A stretch of DNA of 43,136 nucleotides, taken from the NCBI GenBank assembly GCA_014190275.1, contig BJGE01000009.1:1-43136 (forward strand). Reading direction: 5' to 3'. Made by a program: the position numbers and the translations under genes. A model generated the notes under the pieces. That model saw only the letters and a program-made list of their open reading frames with translations. It was not told the origin of the DNA and searched no databases. Of this stretch, positions 8,270 to 15,675 are shown piece by piece (the first letter of the stretch is position 1; the number at the start of each line of letters is the position of its first letter). The DNA is from Actinomycetes bacterium (lineage in GTDB: Bacteria; Actinomycetota; Actinomycetes; S36-B12).

Positions 8270-8692
8270 CTAGCCGACTGTTATTACCCCATTGGCGAAT
8301 CGGCTACGCACCGGCGCGAGGGCACGACCCGCTGGGCCACTGATGAATGCCCCGTCAAGGGCAAACTGGGATCCATGTGCGGGGCATAGCCACTGCGTAC
8401 CCGTGTCGAGAACGGTAACTCCGACATGGGGGCATCTTAGGTTCAAGGCGGCGTAGGTCGAGGCGCCGGTGCGCACCACCGCGGTGGGAATCCCTTTTAC
8501 GGTGCCTAGGTTCACCACGCCATTTACCTGCTGGAGGCCAGGGATTTGTGCGACGGTGACTTCAACCTGGCCGTTCTTCTTGCGCTTGATGCCGGTGGCA
8601 GCATCGGCTGAGTCGGCCAGCAGGGCGGCACCAAGGCCGGCCCCCAACAAGGCGCAGGCGCCGGTCAGGAACTGTCGGCGATTTGGCTCCAT
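8270..8692 (-). CDS. Tat-exported Rieske [2Fe-2S] protein
   Basis: A 140-residue protein. It starts with a twin-arginine signal (NRRQFLTGACALLGAG) followed by an Ala-rich hydrophobic stretch. The Rieske cluster ligands are in CPHVGVTV and CPAHGSQF, two Cys-x-x/His pairs about 19 residues apart, and GPAGRALAP follows as in other Rieske folds. It is a small stand-alone electron-transfer protein, exported folded; no partner oxidase or cytochrome b gene is adjacent. A CACAAT box lies five bases before its ATG. Its role is unknown. Confidence 0.92.
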   Translation of the reverse strand: MEPNRRQFLTGACALLGAGLGAALLADSADAATGIKRKKNGQVEVTVAQIPGLQQVNGVVNLGTVKGIPTAVVRTGASTYAALNLRCPHVGVTVLDTGTQWLCPAHGSQFALDGAFISGPAGRALAPVRSRFANGVITVG

Positions 8693-8733
8693 GAGTCATT
8701 GTGACACACCGGCCAGCAGCAGGTGGGCCGTGT

Positions 8734-8739
8734 TAGATT
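8734..8739 (+). promoter_or_regulatory. -10 box for leaderless start at 8746
   Basis: TAGATT ends six bases before the ATG, with no Shine-Dalgarno site between, matching the leaderless pattern seen through the window. Confidence 0.5.
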
Positions 8740-8745
8740 GCGATT

Positions 8746-9111
8746 ATGACAACTGTAGCCGGTGGCAGCATTACCACGAATCTAAGTGTTGACGACGCTA
8801 AGGCGTTGGTGCACTCCAACTTGATGGCAGCCGGACTCACGGTTGACTCCGACAGCGGTGATGCAATTGCCGGCTCGGGCGGCAAGTTACTCAAGTACCG
8901 CCTCCTGGGGATTTGGTTGACCTCAACCGACCAACTGCCGATCAGCATCGATGTCGAATTCACTCAAGGGGACGCCGGCACCCTGGTAGCCGCTGAGGTG
9001 TCCGATCGCCAAGGGGTCGGGATCCCGGTTGGGCAGGCATTGGATCCGAACAAGTATCAAGCGGCCGGCCAAGAGGCGATTGCAGCGGCTTTCAAGGGGT
9101 TGACCAGCTAG
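8746..9111 (+). CDS. Hypothetical protein, 121 residues
   Basis: I do not recognise this family. It is a small acidic soluble protein with no signal peptide or membrane segment. It looks like an alpha/beta fold: an N-terminal helix region (SVDDAKALVHSNLMAAG), then alternating strands with KYRLLGIWL and ISIDVEF, and a C-terminal helix. It is divergent from the Rieske gene by 53 bp and has a clean TAGATT box six bases before its ATG, which supports it being a real gene. The large membrane protein gene converges from the other side. Confidence 0.7.
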   Translation: MTTVAGGSITTNLSVDDAKALVHSNLMAAGLTVDSDSGDAIAGSGGKLLKYRLLGIWLTSTDQLPISIDVEFTQGDAGTLVAAEVSDRQGVGIPVGQALDPNKYQAAGQEAIAAAFKGLTS

Positions 9112-9141
9112 TCAATTGGCCAGGGCGCGGTCCTTGAAGTG

Positions 9142-11343
9142 TTAAAGCATTTGCGTGATGTAGATAGCGGCGACGAGTAGCAAGATGCCACCGGCGCGAT
9201 ACCAGGTGCGCATGCTCGGCCGCAGATACCATCGGGTGTCACCCTCGGTGGGCTCCCGCCCGAACATGCCAAGCGCCGCGAGCGCGAGGCCGGGCAACAT
9301 CAAGAAGACGAAGGAATAACGGGCGAGATCGGCGTTGGCCCCAAGCACCAAAGTCAGCAAAGTGCTAAGCCCGAGTGAGACCAGCAAGATCAGCACCAGC
9401 TTTGGGATCCCCACCGGCACTGCGTGAAAAAGTTTTGGATTATTGGGCATACGGGCAGCGAATACCTCACAAAGTTGAGCGGCGAGAAAAATCAGCGCAC
9501 CCACCCACAACTGCCAGACATTGCCGATGAACGCAACGGCGATGAATAAGAAGATCCCGGTGCGGACTACCGAGACAATGCTGCGTTGGATTGTCCCGGG
9601 CTTTGGAATCTCGTCCGGGGCGATCTCGGTAATGCGTGCCGGGTAGGCCCGGGCGGCGAGTTCCTCTAGGCTCACGCGCAAGAGCAATCCAAGTAAGGCG
9701 ATCAATGCGATGAGGTCGGCGTATTGGGTGATCGGCATTTCATAGCCGGACAAACCCGAGAGCGCCGAGACCATGCTCTGCACGGTGAAAGCACCGAGCA
9801 GCGGGATGATCACGAAGTCGGTCAGTCGCTCCCAAAGATCAAACTCGTGGCCGGCGCGGCGTAATGGTCGAGCAGCCCCGGCGATGAGTGCCGGGCCGAA
9901 ACCGATAACCGCAAGTCCTAAGAGTGTGCGGATGCTGTCGACTCCGGTGATGCCGCCGGAGACAGCGATACCAGCCGTGAAGACTACGAACGCGGCTAGC
10001 CCGGCGAAGGCATCCAAGGTGCCGATGAAAGCAATTACGCTAAGGAGCACCACGCTCGGTGCGAGCGCGAGACCATTTACATTGACGACCCCAAGAACAC
10101 CGAGCACCACCGCTAGTATTGGTAGCAGCAAGGCGCCCGAGCCGAACATCGCTCGCAAATAGGTGCCATCGGCGATGAACCGGGCACTAAGGGGCGAGAA
10201 GCGAGCGAGCGCCAAGATGCTGTGCCGGGCACCGCGATCAACATCGGGGGTCAGTGGCAGTCGCCAGGTTTTGGATCGATCACCAATGCCCTGCGTACCA
10301 ACTACGGCCGCCACCCCGGCGAAGGAAACATCGATACCGGCCAGTGAGGTGCTGGCACGTTCGGTTGCATAATGCGAGGCGTCCTCGCGATCGGCCGCCT
10401 CGGCCCTACGTGCGGCGCTACTTGATGGACCGCCGCTGCTACCACCACCGCTACCGCTGCTGCTACCACCACCAGCCGGTGCACCACCGGCACCACCGGC
10501 CATGGCGCCGGCAGAAACACCGACCACTGCAATCACGGCAACTGCGGCAACCGTGGTGCCGACCACCACCTTGGGTTCGTCAATGGCTTCGTACTTCGGC
10601 AGGTCAATTGCCGCGCGCGTTTGGATAGCCGGTGCCGCTGCCGTGGCGGCCGGGATGTCGGCGGCAGCACTTGGTGCTGGCGCTACCACTTCGGTGGGTG
10701 TGGGAGTTGGCGTCGGGGTTGGGCTGGGAGTAGGGGTAGGCGCCCCCACCGCCGCCAGGTCGCGGGATGCGGTGACGGCCTCATTGGGCTTGCCCACTTC
10801 GTACCCTCGAACACTGATGGTGACCGCGCCTTCTTGGGCGGCGGTGATCATGGTCTGGGTGAGGTTGCCCTTGATTGATTCAAAGGGTCCGCGGATGGTG
10901 GCGGTGCTGCCGCTAGAACCACCCGGGATGGACGCGGTGCCACCGGTAACGGTGACCACGATCTCGACATTCGTGGATTGATTACCGTCACCGCCCACGA
11001 AGTTGATTGGCACATTGACGGCCTGACCTAGTACTAGTGACACGTCGCTGATGTTGACCGTCGGTGCGTCGCCTCCGGTGTTGTTGGTCCCGGTGTTGTT
11101 GTCACCCACCGGTGGTGGCCCTTCGGGTGGATTACCCGAGACACCGGGTACGGGAGCCACGGGGTTATCACCCTGGCAGGGCTGGCCGGTGTTACCGCAC
11201 GGCGGTGGCTCGGTGGGGGTGTCGGCGGCGAGTGCAATGCCGCCGGCAAGTAGCACGATCCAGCAGAGGATCGGGGGCACAATCAGCAGGGGTGCGACGA
11301 GCCGCGCGTGCCGGCGTCGGTGCTTGGCCGGCTGAGAGCCCAC
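9142..11343 (-). CDS. Large Pro/Thr-rich extracellular and polytopic membrane protein, unknown function
   Basis: A 733-residue protein of no family I recognise. Its order is: Arg/His-rich N-terminus; a signal or anchor segment (about 17-40) ending in ALAADT; a Pro/Gly/Asn-rich stretch; a domain of about 95 residues that looks like a beta-sandwich (INFVGGDG, VVTVTGG); a run of repeated PT/SP dipeptides; a second hydrophobic segment near 265-290; a Gly/Ser linker; a short charged region; then about ten hydrophobic segments to the C-terminus. The extracellular part could contact the wall and the membrane part may transport something, but that is inference. The GTG at 11343 has TATCCT six bases upstream, which supports that start. 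Confidence 0.8.
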   Translation of the reverse strand: MGSQPAKHRRRHARLVAPLLIVPPILCWIVLLAGGIALAADTPTEPPPCGNTGQPCQGDNPVAPVPGVSGNPPEGPPPVGDNNTGTNNTGGDAPTVNISDVSLVLGQAVNVPINFVGGDGNQSTNVEIVVTVTGGTASIPGGSSGSTATIRGPFESIKGNLTQTMITAAQEGAVTISVRGYEVGKPNEAVTASRDLAAVGAPTPTPSPTPTPTPTPTEVVAPAPSAAADIPAATAAAPAIQTRAAIDLPKYEAIDEPKVVVGTTVAAVAVIAVVGVSAGAMAGGAGGAPAGGGSSSGSGGGSSGGPSSSAARRAEAADREDASHYATERASTSLAGIDVSFAGVAAVVGTQGIGDRSKTWRLPLTPDVDRGARHSILALARFSPLSARFIADGTYLRAMFGSGALLLPILAVVLGVLGVVNVNGLALAPSVVLLSVIAFIGTLDAFAGLAAFVVFTAGIAVSGGITGVDSIRTLLGLAVIGFGPALIAGAARPLRRAGHEFDLWERLTDFVIIPLLGAFTVQSMVSALSGLSGYEMPITQYADLIALIALLGLLLRVSLEELAARAYPARITEIAPDEIPKPGTIQRSIVSVVRTGIFLFIAVAFIGNVWQLWVGALIFLAAQLCEVFAARMPNNPKLFHAVPVGIPKLVLILLVSLGLSTLLTLVLGANADLARYSFVFLMLPGLALAALGMFGREPTEGDTRWYLRPSMRTWYRAGGILLLVAAIYITQML

Positions 11344-11387
11344 GGGCGCAGGATACTAGGCCCGCCATCCAATATCGTCAGAACGGC

Positions 11388-11393
11388 TATACT
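11388..11393 (+). promoter_or_regulatory. -10 box of the tRNA-Arg promoter
   Basis: TATACT lies 14 bases before the tRNA-Arg 5' end, an appropriate distance. I see no clear -35. Confidence 0.5.
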
Positions 11394-11407
11394 CCGTACG
11401 TTACAAA

Positions 11408-11480
11408 GCGCCCGTAGCTCAACGGATAGAGCATCTGACTACGGATCAGAAGGTTAGGAGTTCGAATCTCTTCGGGCGCA
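11408..11480 (+). tRNA. tRNA-Arg (anticodon ACG)
   Basis: Acceptor arms GCGCCCG/CGGGCGC pair perfectly, with discriminator A and no encoded CCA. Anticodon stem TCTGA/TCAGA encloses CTACGGA, giving ACG. The A34 of this tRNA is the known substrate of TadA, also encoded in this window. An AT-rich gene block begins shortly after its 3' end. Confidence 0.96.
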
Positions 11481-11498
11481 CTCGTTTGAAGTCCCGGG

Positions 11499-11624
11499 AT
11501 GTCGTTAACCCCTGTCCCGGGGCCGATGCGCGGGTTGACGGCCGACGAGGCGGCGAGTGTCTTGACCGGTGGCCAGGTGAACATCTGGAACCCCCACCGG
11601 GGCCACTACGAACTGGGAGTCTAG
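11499..11624 (+). CDS. Possible small ORF, 41 residues, unknown
   Basis: It reads from an ATG 18 bases after tRNA-Arg to a TAG. The phrase LTADEAASVLTGG resembles part of a helical protein, but there is no clear ribosome site and I recognise no family. It could be a gene remnant left by integration or a chance frame. Confidence 0.2.
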   Translation: MSLTPVPGPMRGLTADEAASVLTGGQVNIWNPHRGHYELGV

Positions 11625-11827
11625 GACGCGCCATCGCTCCGGCTGGCGAGCTGATTTGACGAGCTCCAGCTCGCGATCTGATGGATCCCACCTCCGCAAA
11701 CGATCGCGCACGCCGTGCGTACGCCCAAAGCAACACCACCTTGGATACAATTCGGATGGATGCTGTCCATAGTTTTGACGCAAAGCCTTGAAATAGTCAA
11801 AGCCCAGCAAGGAATCTCGGCAAGAAG

Positions 11828-11835
11828 TATACAAT
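11828..11835 (+). promoter_or_regulatory. Likely -10 of the island operon
   Basis: TATACAAT lies about 30 bases before the first island gene, leaving a short leader that contains a GGAGGG ribosome site. This differs from the leaderless starts of the surrounding chromosome. No good -35 is visible. Confidence 0.45.
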
Positions 11836-11864
11836 AAAGCGGGGCTTTGACATTTGGAGGGCAC

Positions 11865-12491
11865 GTGTCAGATTCATTCGAAAACGCTGGTTACGGACAG
11901 GGCGAAGTGGGTTGGGGTAACCGCCCCGCCATTATCGCGGTGGATTTTCAAATGTCATTTTGTGATCCGAAGTTTGCTCTGGGCCGCAGCCAGCATGCCC
12001 AACGAGCAATTAAAAATGCGGCTCGCCTATTTCCGGCTGCTCGCGCAGTCGGCATCCCAATTATCCACACAGCAGTTGCTTGGGCCCACGACACGGAGTT
12101 TGCTCGCTGGAAAGTACCAGCATTGAGAGATATTCATCCAGGTTCGTACGAGGCTCAGATTCACCCAGATCTGTGGGATGACAATGATGTTTATATTTTG
12201 AAGCGGTTCCCTTCCGCATTCTTTGGCACCGACATGAGCAGTATTCTCACGACTAATGGAATTGACACGGTGCTCGTAACTGGGGTGACTTCTTCGGGTT
12301 GTGTTCGGGCGACCATAGTCGATTCCTTCTCGTACGGTTTCCGCACCATTGCAATTGACGACGCCTGTGGTGATCAAGATGCCGGACCACACGAAGCCAA
12401 CATGCAGGATGTGGGCCGTCGATACGCAGATGTGATTCAAACAGATGAAGCGATATCAAAACTCAAGACGCTGAATGCAATCGACTGCTAA
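11865..12491 (+). CDS. Isochorismatase-fold amidohydrolase (N-carbamoylsarcosine/maleamate amidase-like)
   Basis: A 208-residue cysteine hydrolase. The catalytic triad of the family is visible as Asp27 (IIAVDFQ), Lys113 (YILKRFPSAFFGTDM) and Cys146 (TSSGCVRATIVDS). The SAFFGTD and DACGDQDAGPHEANM segments match the N-carbamoylsarcosine/maleamate amidase branch rather than isochorismatase or nicotinamidase. It would release ammonia from a small amide. I start at the GTG at 11865, which has GGAGGG just upstream; the track's start at 11847 would precede the ribosome site. First gene of the island operon; its TAA overlaps the next ATG (TAATG). The real substrate is unknown. Confidence 0.88.
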   Translation: MSDSFENAGYGQGEVGWGNRPAIIAVDFQMSFCDPKFALGRSQHAQRAIKNAARLFPAARAVGIPIIHTAVAWAHDTEFARWKVPALRDIHPGSYEAQIHPDLWDDNDVYILKRFPSAFFGTDMSSILTTNGIDTVLVTGVTSSGCVRATIVDSFSYGFRTIAIDDACGDQDAGPHEANMQDVGRRYADVIQTDEAISKLKTLNAIDC

Positions 12492-13030
12492 TGAATCCGC
12501 GAGTGGCTTGTTTCACTGGTAGATTCCAGCCCTTCCATAACCAACACTTGGAAGTAGTAGAAGCTCTCAGTCACACATTTAAACGAATTATCATTGGCGT
12601 CACGAATCCAGATATATCGAAGTTACAAGCGCATAACGCAAGTCTGCATAGGCACACTGATGAAGCAAATCCTTTTACTTTTGAATCTAGAGTCAGAATA
12701 ATTAGAAAATCCCTTACTAAAATTAAAAAAGTAAGAATTGATATTTTTCCATTTTGTTTGGATTCTCCTAGCACTTGGAATGTCCCAGCAGAAACCGTTT
12801 TTGCGCTACGGATTTTTAGTCCATGGGAAGAGAACAAATTGGCACTCTTTGAGGCCGAAGGCTACAAGACCCTTTCCCTTACAGCACCAACTCAAAAGTT
12901 GTCAGCATCAGACATTCGTCAGTCATTAACTTCCAACGACGGTGACTGGAAGTCACTCGTTGCACTTCACGCAGTTGAGACCATATCCAACGAGTGGTCT
13001 GTTACCAACTCCTCAAAAGTGGGTACCTGA
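12491..13030 (+). CDS. NMN-adenylyltransferase-like nucleotidyltransferase
   Basis: A 179-residue cytosolic protein of the HxGH-type nucleotidyltransferase superfamily. It has GRFQPFHNQHLEVV at 10-23 (HxxH nucleotide-binding motif), NPFTFESRVRII as in archaeal-type NadM, and SASDIRQSL near the end, the family's ISxTxIR-like motif. NadM enzymes join NMN and ATP. Island location, rather than an NAD salvage locus, suggests a different acceptor; nucleotidylation of a phosphate or phosphonate-like intermediate is one possibility. Start and stop are tightly coupled to both neighbours. Confidence 0.85.
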   Translation: MNPRVACFTGRFQPFHNQHLEVVEALSHTFKRIIIGVTNPDISKLQAHNASLHRHTDEANPFTFESRVRIIRKSLTKIKKVRIDIFPFCLDSPSTWNVPAETVFALRIFSPWEENKLALFEAEGYKTLSLTAPTQKLSASDIRQSLTSNDGDWKSLVALHAVETISNEWSVTNSSKVGT

Positions 13031-13046
13031 ATTGAAGCCGGTACCA

Positions 13047-14408
13047 ATGTGGGATGACAGAGCTCCCTTGATCCTGATAACTTTTGATGGTCTTGGTGAT
13101 CGCCCAAGTGCGGAATTAGGTAATCGAACACCGCTCGAAGCGGCCAATACTCCGAATCTGGATGAACTGACTCGAATCGGAGTTTCGGGAATCCATCAAC
13201 CGTTTGGCCCTGGACGAGCCACGTCAAGTGAACGTAGCCACTGGGCGATGTTTGGCCAATCCCAGCCATTTCCGGGCCGAGCGCTTCTTGAGGCTATCGG
13301 AATGGGAATTGATATTCCCGCAGAGCGTCCACATTTTCACCTATCACTTCGTCCAGCAGTTCTTAAGAATGGGCAACTTCACGCGCTCGGAAGAGTAGGT
13401 ACTGACGATGCAAATGATTGCGTAGGTTTATTTGACGCACTTCGCGTCATGCCACACGAGTTGAATCCAGTGCTTCATCCGCTTCGTGTCGGTGAATGCA
13501 TTCTTGAGTCAGACGTACTTTCGTCGCACGATATAAGTGACAGCGATCCACTATTCGGTCATCTGCATCCCGTATTGCGACCGTTACCCCTGGAGTCAGC
13601 ACTTGACCAAGAATCGGCGCTTTTCTCAGCAGAGCTTATGACCAGTTGGATTAATTCAGCGGTTGAATTGCTACTCTCCCACCCAATCAATAAATCTCGA
13701 ATGGCTGATGAAAAGCCACAGCTCATTGCTCCGGTAACAAAGTGGGCCAGCAAAAAAACAGGGCTCAAGACTTTTGAACAATCAACCGGACTAAGCGGAG
13801 CAGCAGTCACAAGCTCCGCTCTTTATCGAGGACTGGCAGAAATCCTAGGTATGGCGCAGATTCATATCCCAAGTGACCTAGAAAATGTTGAAGCAGACTT
13901 TGAGGCTCGAATCAAGGCAGGACTGGAGTTAAGTAAAACCCATTCCTTTGTTCATATTCATACCAAGGTCACCGATGAAGCTGGCCACACTAAGCAGCCA
14001 AAGCTTAAGCAAGTGGTAATTGAAGGTCTGGATAGGGCCTGCAATCTACTGCCGGAATTATCAAAAAAAATAACCGTCGTACTCACTGGCGATCATGCGA
14101 CACCATCGACTGGAGGCGTTATGCATTCAGCCCATCCTACCTCTTTGATCTTGGCTGGGCCTCACGTTTATCCCGATGACGTTTCAACTTGCAGTGAGCG
14201 CTCACATAAATCTGGAGATCTTGGAACGATCACGGCGAGTGAAATATTGCCGATAATGTCGCATTACTCACATCGGGCTAGCTTTATCGGGCACGCGACG
14301 GGATGTTCCGAAACAATTTCACTACCAGATAATCCCGTCGCTCTAGATTTCTCTAAAACGAGAAACGATAATCAAGTAGACCGAAAAAGCAGAACAGGAA
14401 TGATATGA
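13047..14408 (+). CDS. Archaeal-type phosphoglycerate mutase (ApgM)-like, alkaline phosphatase superfamily
   Basis: About 453 residues. ApgM landmarks are ITFDGLGDRPSAE, TPLEAANTPNLDEL, GRALLEAIGMGI, TDEAGHTKQPK, LTGDHATPSTGG and HSAHPTSLILAGP, so the metal-binding Asp/His residues are kept. The segment that reads PGSDTxH in true ApgM is altered here to ATSSERSHWAMFG, so phosphoryl chemistry on another substrate is likely. It is somewhat longer than ApgM (about 400-410). The track's ORF starts at 12942 inside the previous gene; I chose the ATG at 13047, with TTG 13032 as alternative. The stop overlaps the next ATG. Homologues occur in phosphonate/phosphinate clusters (recalled, not searched). 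Confidence 0.82.
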   Translation: MWDDRAPLILITFDGLGDRPSAELGNRTPLEAANTPNLDELTRIGVSGIHQPFGPGRATSSERSHWAMFGQSQPFPGRALLEAIGMGIDIPAERPHFHLSLRPAVLKNGQLHALGRVGTDDANDCVGLFDALRVMPHELNPVLHPLRVGECILESDVLSSHDISDSDPLFGHLHPVLRPLPLESALDQESALFSAELMTSWINSAVELLLSHPINKSRMADEKPQLIAPVTKWASKKTGLKTFEQSTGLSGAAVTSSALYRGLAEILGMAQIHIPSDLENVEADFEARIKAGLELSKTHSFVHIHTKVTDEAGHTKQPKLKQVVIEGLDRACNLLPELSKKITVVLTGDHATPSTGGVMHSAHPTSLILAGPHVYPDDVSTCSERSHKSGDLGTITASEILPIMSHYSHRASFIGHATGCSETISLPDNPVALDFSKTRNDNQVDRKSRTGMI

Positions 14409-15667
14409 CTAGCAATGTCACGTCCCCGCTCGATATAGAACTACACACGCCGGCACATCTAAATGGCGTGATTTCCGAAGTTTCAGAACTCTATGAAAAT
14501 GAAGTGTTTCCGCGCGAACAGTTACTCGATCACCGATTGAGCGATCAGTCGAAGTACCTTGATGAAGATGGTCGTCTGCATCCTGACATCATCGCTGCCC
14601 GCCGGGAAATTATGGCTGCGGCCGGCGCAAAGAACATTTACAGCGCGCATCTGCCCGAGTCATTAGGCGGCAGGGGACTTGGGCGGGAAGACATGATCTA
14701 TGTCGAGGAAAAAGTCTACGGATATGGCGTGGGCTTGAACCCTGCCCTACTTTCATGGTCGGAAGGCGCAACGCCACGTTTGCTACATGCCCATGCGCAC
14801 CAAAAGGAGCAATTCACTGACCCATTAGTCAAAGGTCTAAAGACAAGTCTGCATGGCGTTACCGAAACTGGTGCCGGTTCAAATCTGTATGACATGAAAA
14901 CCAACGCGGTGCGCAAAGGCTCAGACTGGGTACTAAACGGCACTAAGGCCTACATCACAAATTATTTTGATGCCGATGTTGCCCAGGTTCTCGCGATCAC
15001 AAATCCTGAAGGCGGCCGCAAGTCCTTCACGTACTTCATGTTTGATACCAAAGAATATGGAGCAAGAGGCTACAAGATTGGAAAACTTTACCAAACCATG
15101 TTCGGTGACGGTTACACTGGCGAGATTCATTTCGAGGACATGGTGCTCCCGGATAGCGCGGTTCTTGGCGAAGTTAATGGTGGCTTCGACATCGCAGTCA
15201 TGTCGTTTAACTACACCCGAATGCGTCGGGCTGGCATGTGCTCGGGTTGGAATAAGTACCTGATTGAGAAGACACTTGAGCGTGTGAAGAATCGCATCGT
15301 CGGCGGTGAACCCCTTGGGGCAAAGCAAGGTATCCAGTGGATGATCGCGGACATGTATCTTGATTGGCAACAAACTCGTTCGCTGTCCCTTGATGTAGCG
15401 CGTGCGATCGATACGCCAGGACCTTGGTGGAATCTACCCCGTCCAAGTGATGAGGTGCGGCGGATTTGTGCGCTCAAACTAAGCAACGATGAATCTTTCT
15501 ACCGAGTAGCAGATCGCGCACTACAGATCCACGGTGGCTCTGGAGTCCTCCGAGACACTGACATAAACAAGTTGTTCCAAATCGCTCGAAACCTCCGGAT
15601 TCCTGGGGGTACCGATGAAGTACAACGCACTACCATCGCTGAGACCCTAGGCCTACGTTTCAATTAG
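14405..15667 (+). CDS. Acyl-CoA dehydrogenase homologue
   Basis: A 420-residue flavoprotein with the usual helical N-domain (HLPESLGGRGLG), mid beta-domain (GVTETGAGSN, WVLNGTKAYITN) and helical C-domain (ALQIHGGSGVLRD, IPGGTDEVQRTTIAETLGL). Normal family members desaturate an acyl-CoA and pass electrons to ETF. The Glu base of MCAD (YEGT motif) is PGGT here, and the alternative helix-G Glu seen in isovaleryl-CoA dehydrogenase also appears absent, so the reaction may differ. Start ATG overlaps the previous stop (ATGA). It is likely to act with the CoA-transferase in the same operon. Confidence 0.9.
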   Translation: MTSNVTSPLDIELHTPAHLNGVISEVSELYENEVFPREQLLDHRLSDQSKYLDEDGRLHPDIIAARREIMAAAGAKNIYSAHLPESLGGRGLGREDMIYVEEKVYGYGVGLNPALLSWSEGATPRLLHAHAHQKEQFTDPLVKGLKTSLHGVTETGAGSNLYDMKTNAVRKGSDWVLNGTKAYITNYFDADVAQVLAITNPEGGRKSFTYFMFDTKEYGARGYKIGKLYQTMFGDGYTGEIHFEDMVLPDSAVLGEVNGGFDIAVMSFNYTRMRRAGMCSGWNKYLIEKTLERVKNRIVGGEPLGAKQGIQWMIADMYLDWQQTRSLSLDVARAIDTPGPWWNLPRPSDEVRRICALKLSNDESFYRVADRALQIHGGSGVLRDTDINKLFQIARNLRIPGGTDEVQRTTIAETLGLRFN

Positions 15668-15675
15668 GAGTCACT

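Larger units (their letters stand above)
11481..11864. other. Intergenic stretch between tRNA-Arg and the island operon
   Basis: The first half is GC-rich and contains a 41-codon ORF at 11499-11624 that I cannot identify. Both strands hold other open frames with no recognisable motif. From about 11700 the base composition shifts toward AT. I find no integrase and no convincing duplication of the tRNA 3' end. It may hold remnants of a mobile element. Confidence 0.5.

Noticed and set aside
10440-10740. Repetitive DNA encoding PT and GS runs, considered as a CRISPR or satellite
   Set aside because: The repeats are codon-level low complexity inside a continuous reading frame, with no regular spacers.
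11387-11864. Minus-strand ORFs of 65-119 residues near tRNA-Arg
   Set aside because: They partly translate the tRNA (RFELLTF, PNLLIRSQ) and show no family motifs.
12491-13030. Reading the nucleotidyltransferase and amidase as a plain NAD salvage pair (nicotinamidase plus NadM)
   Set aside because: The amidase matches the N-carbamoylsarcosine/maleamate branch, and the other operon genes do not fit NAD salvage; it cannot be fully excluded.
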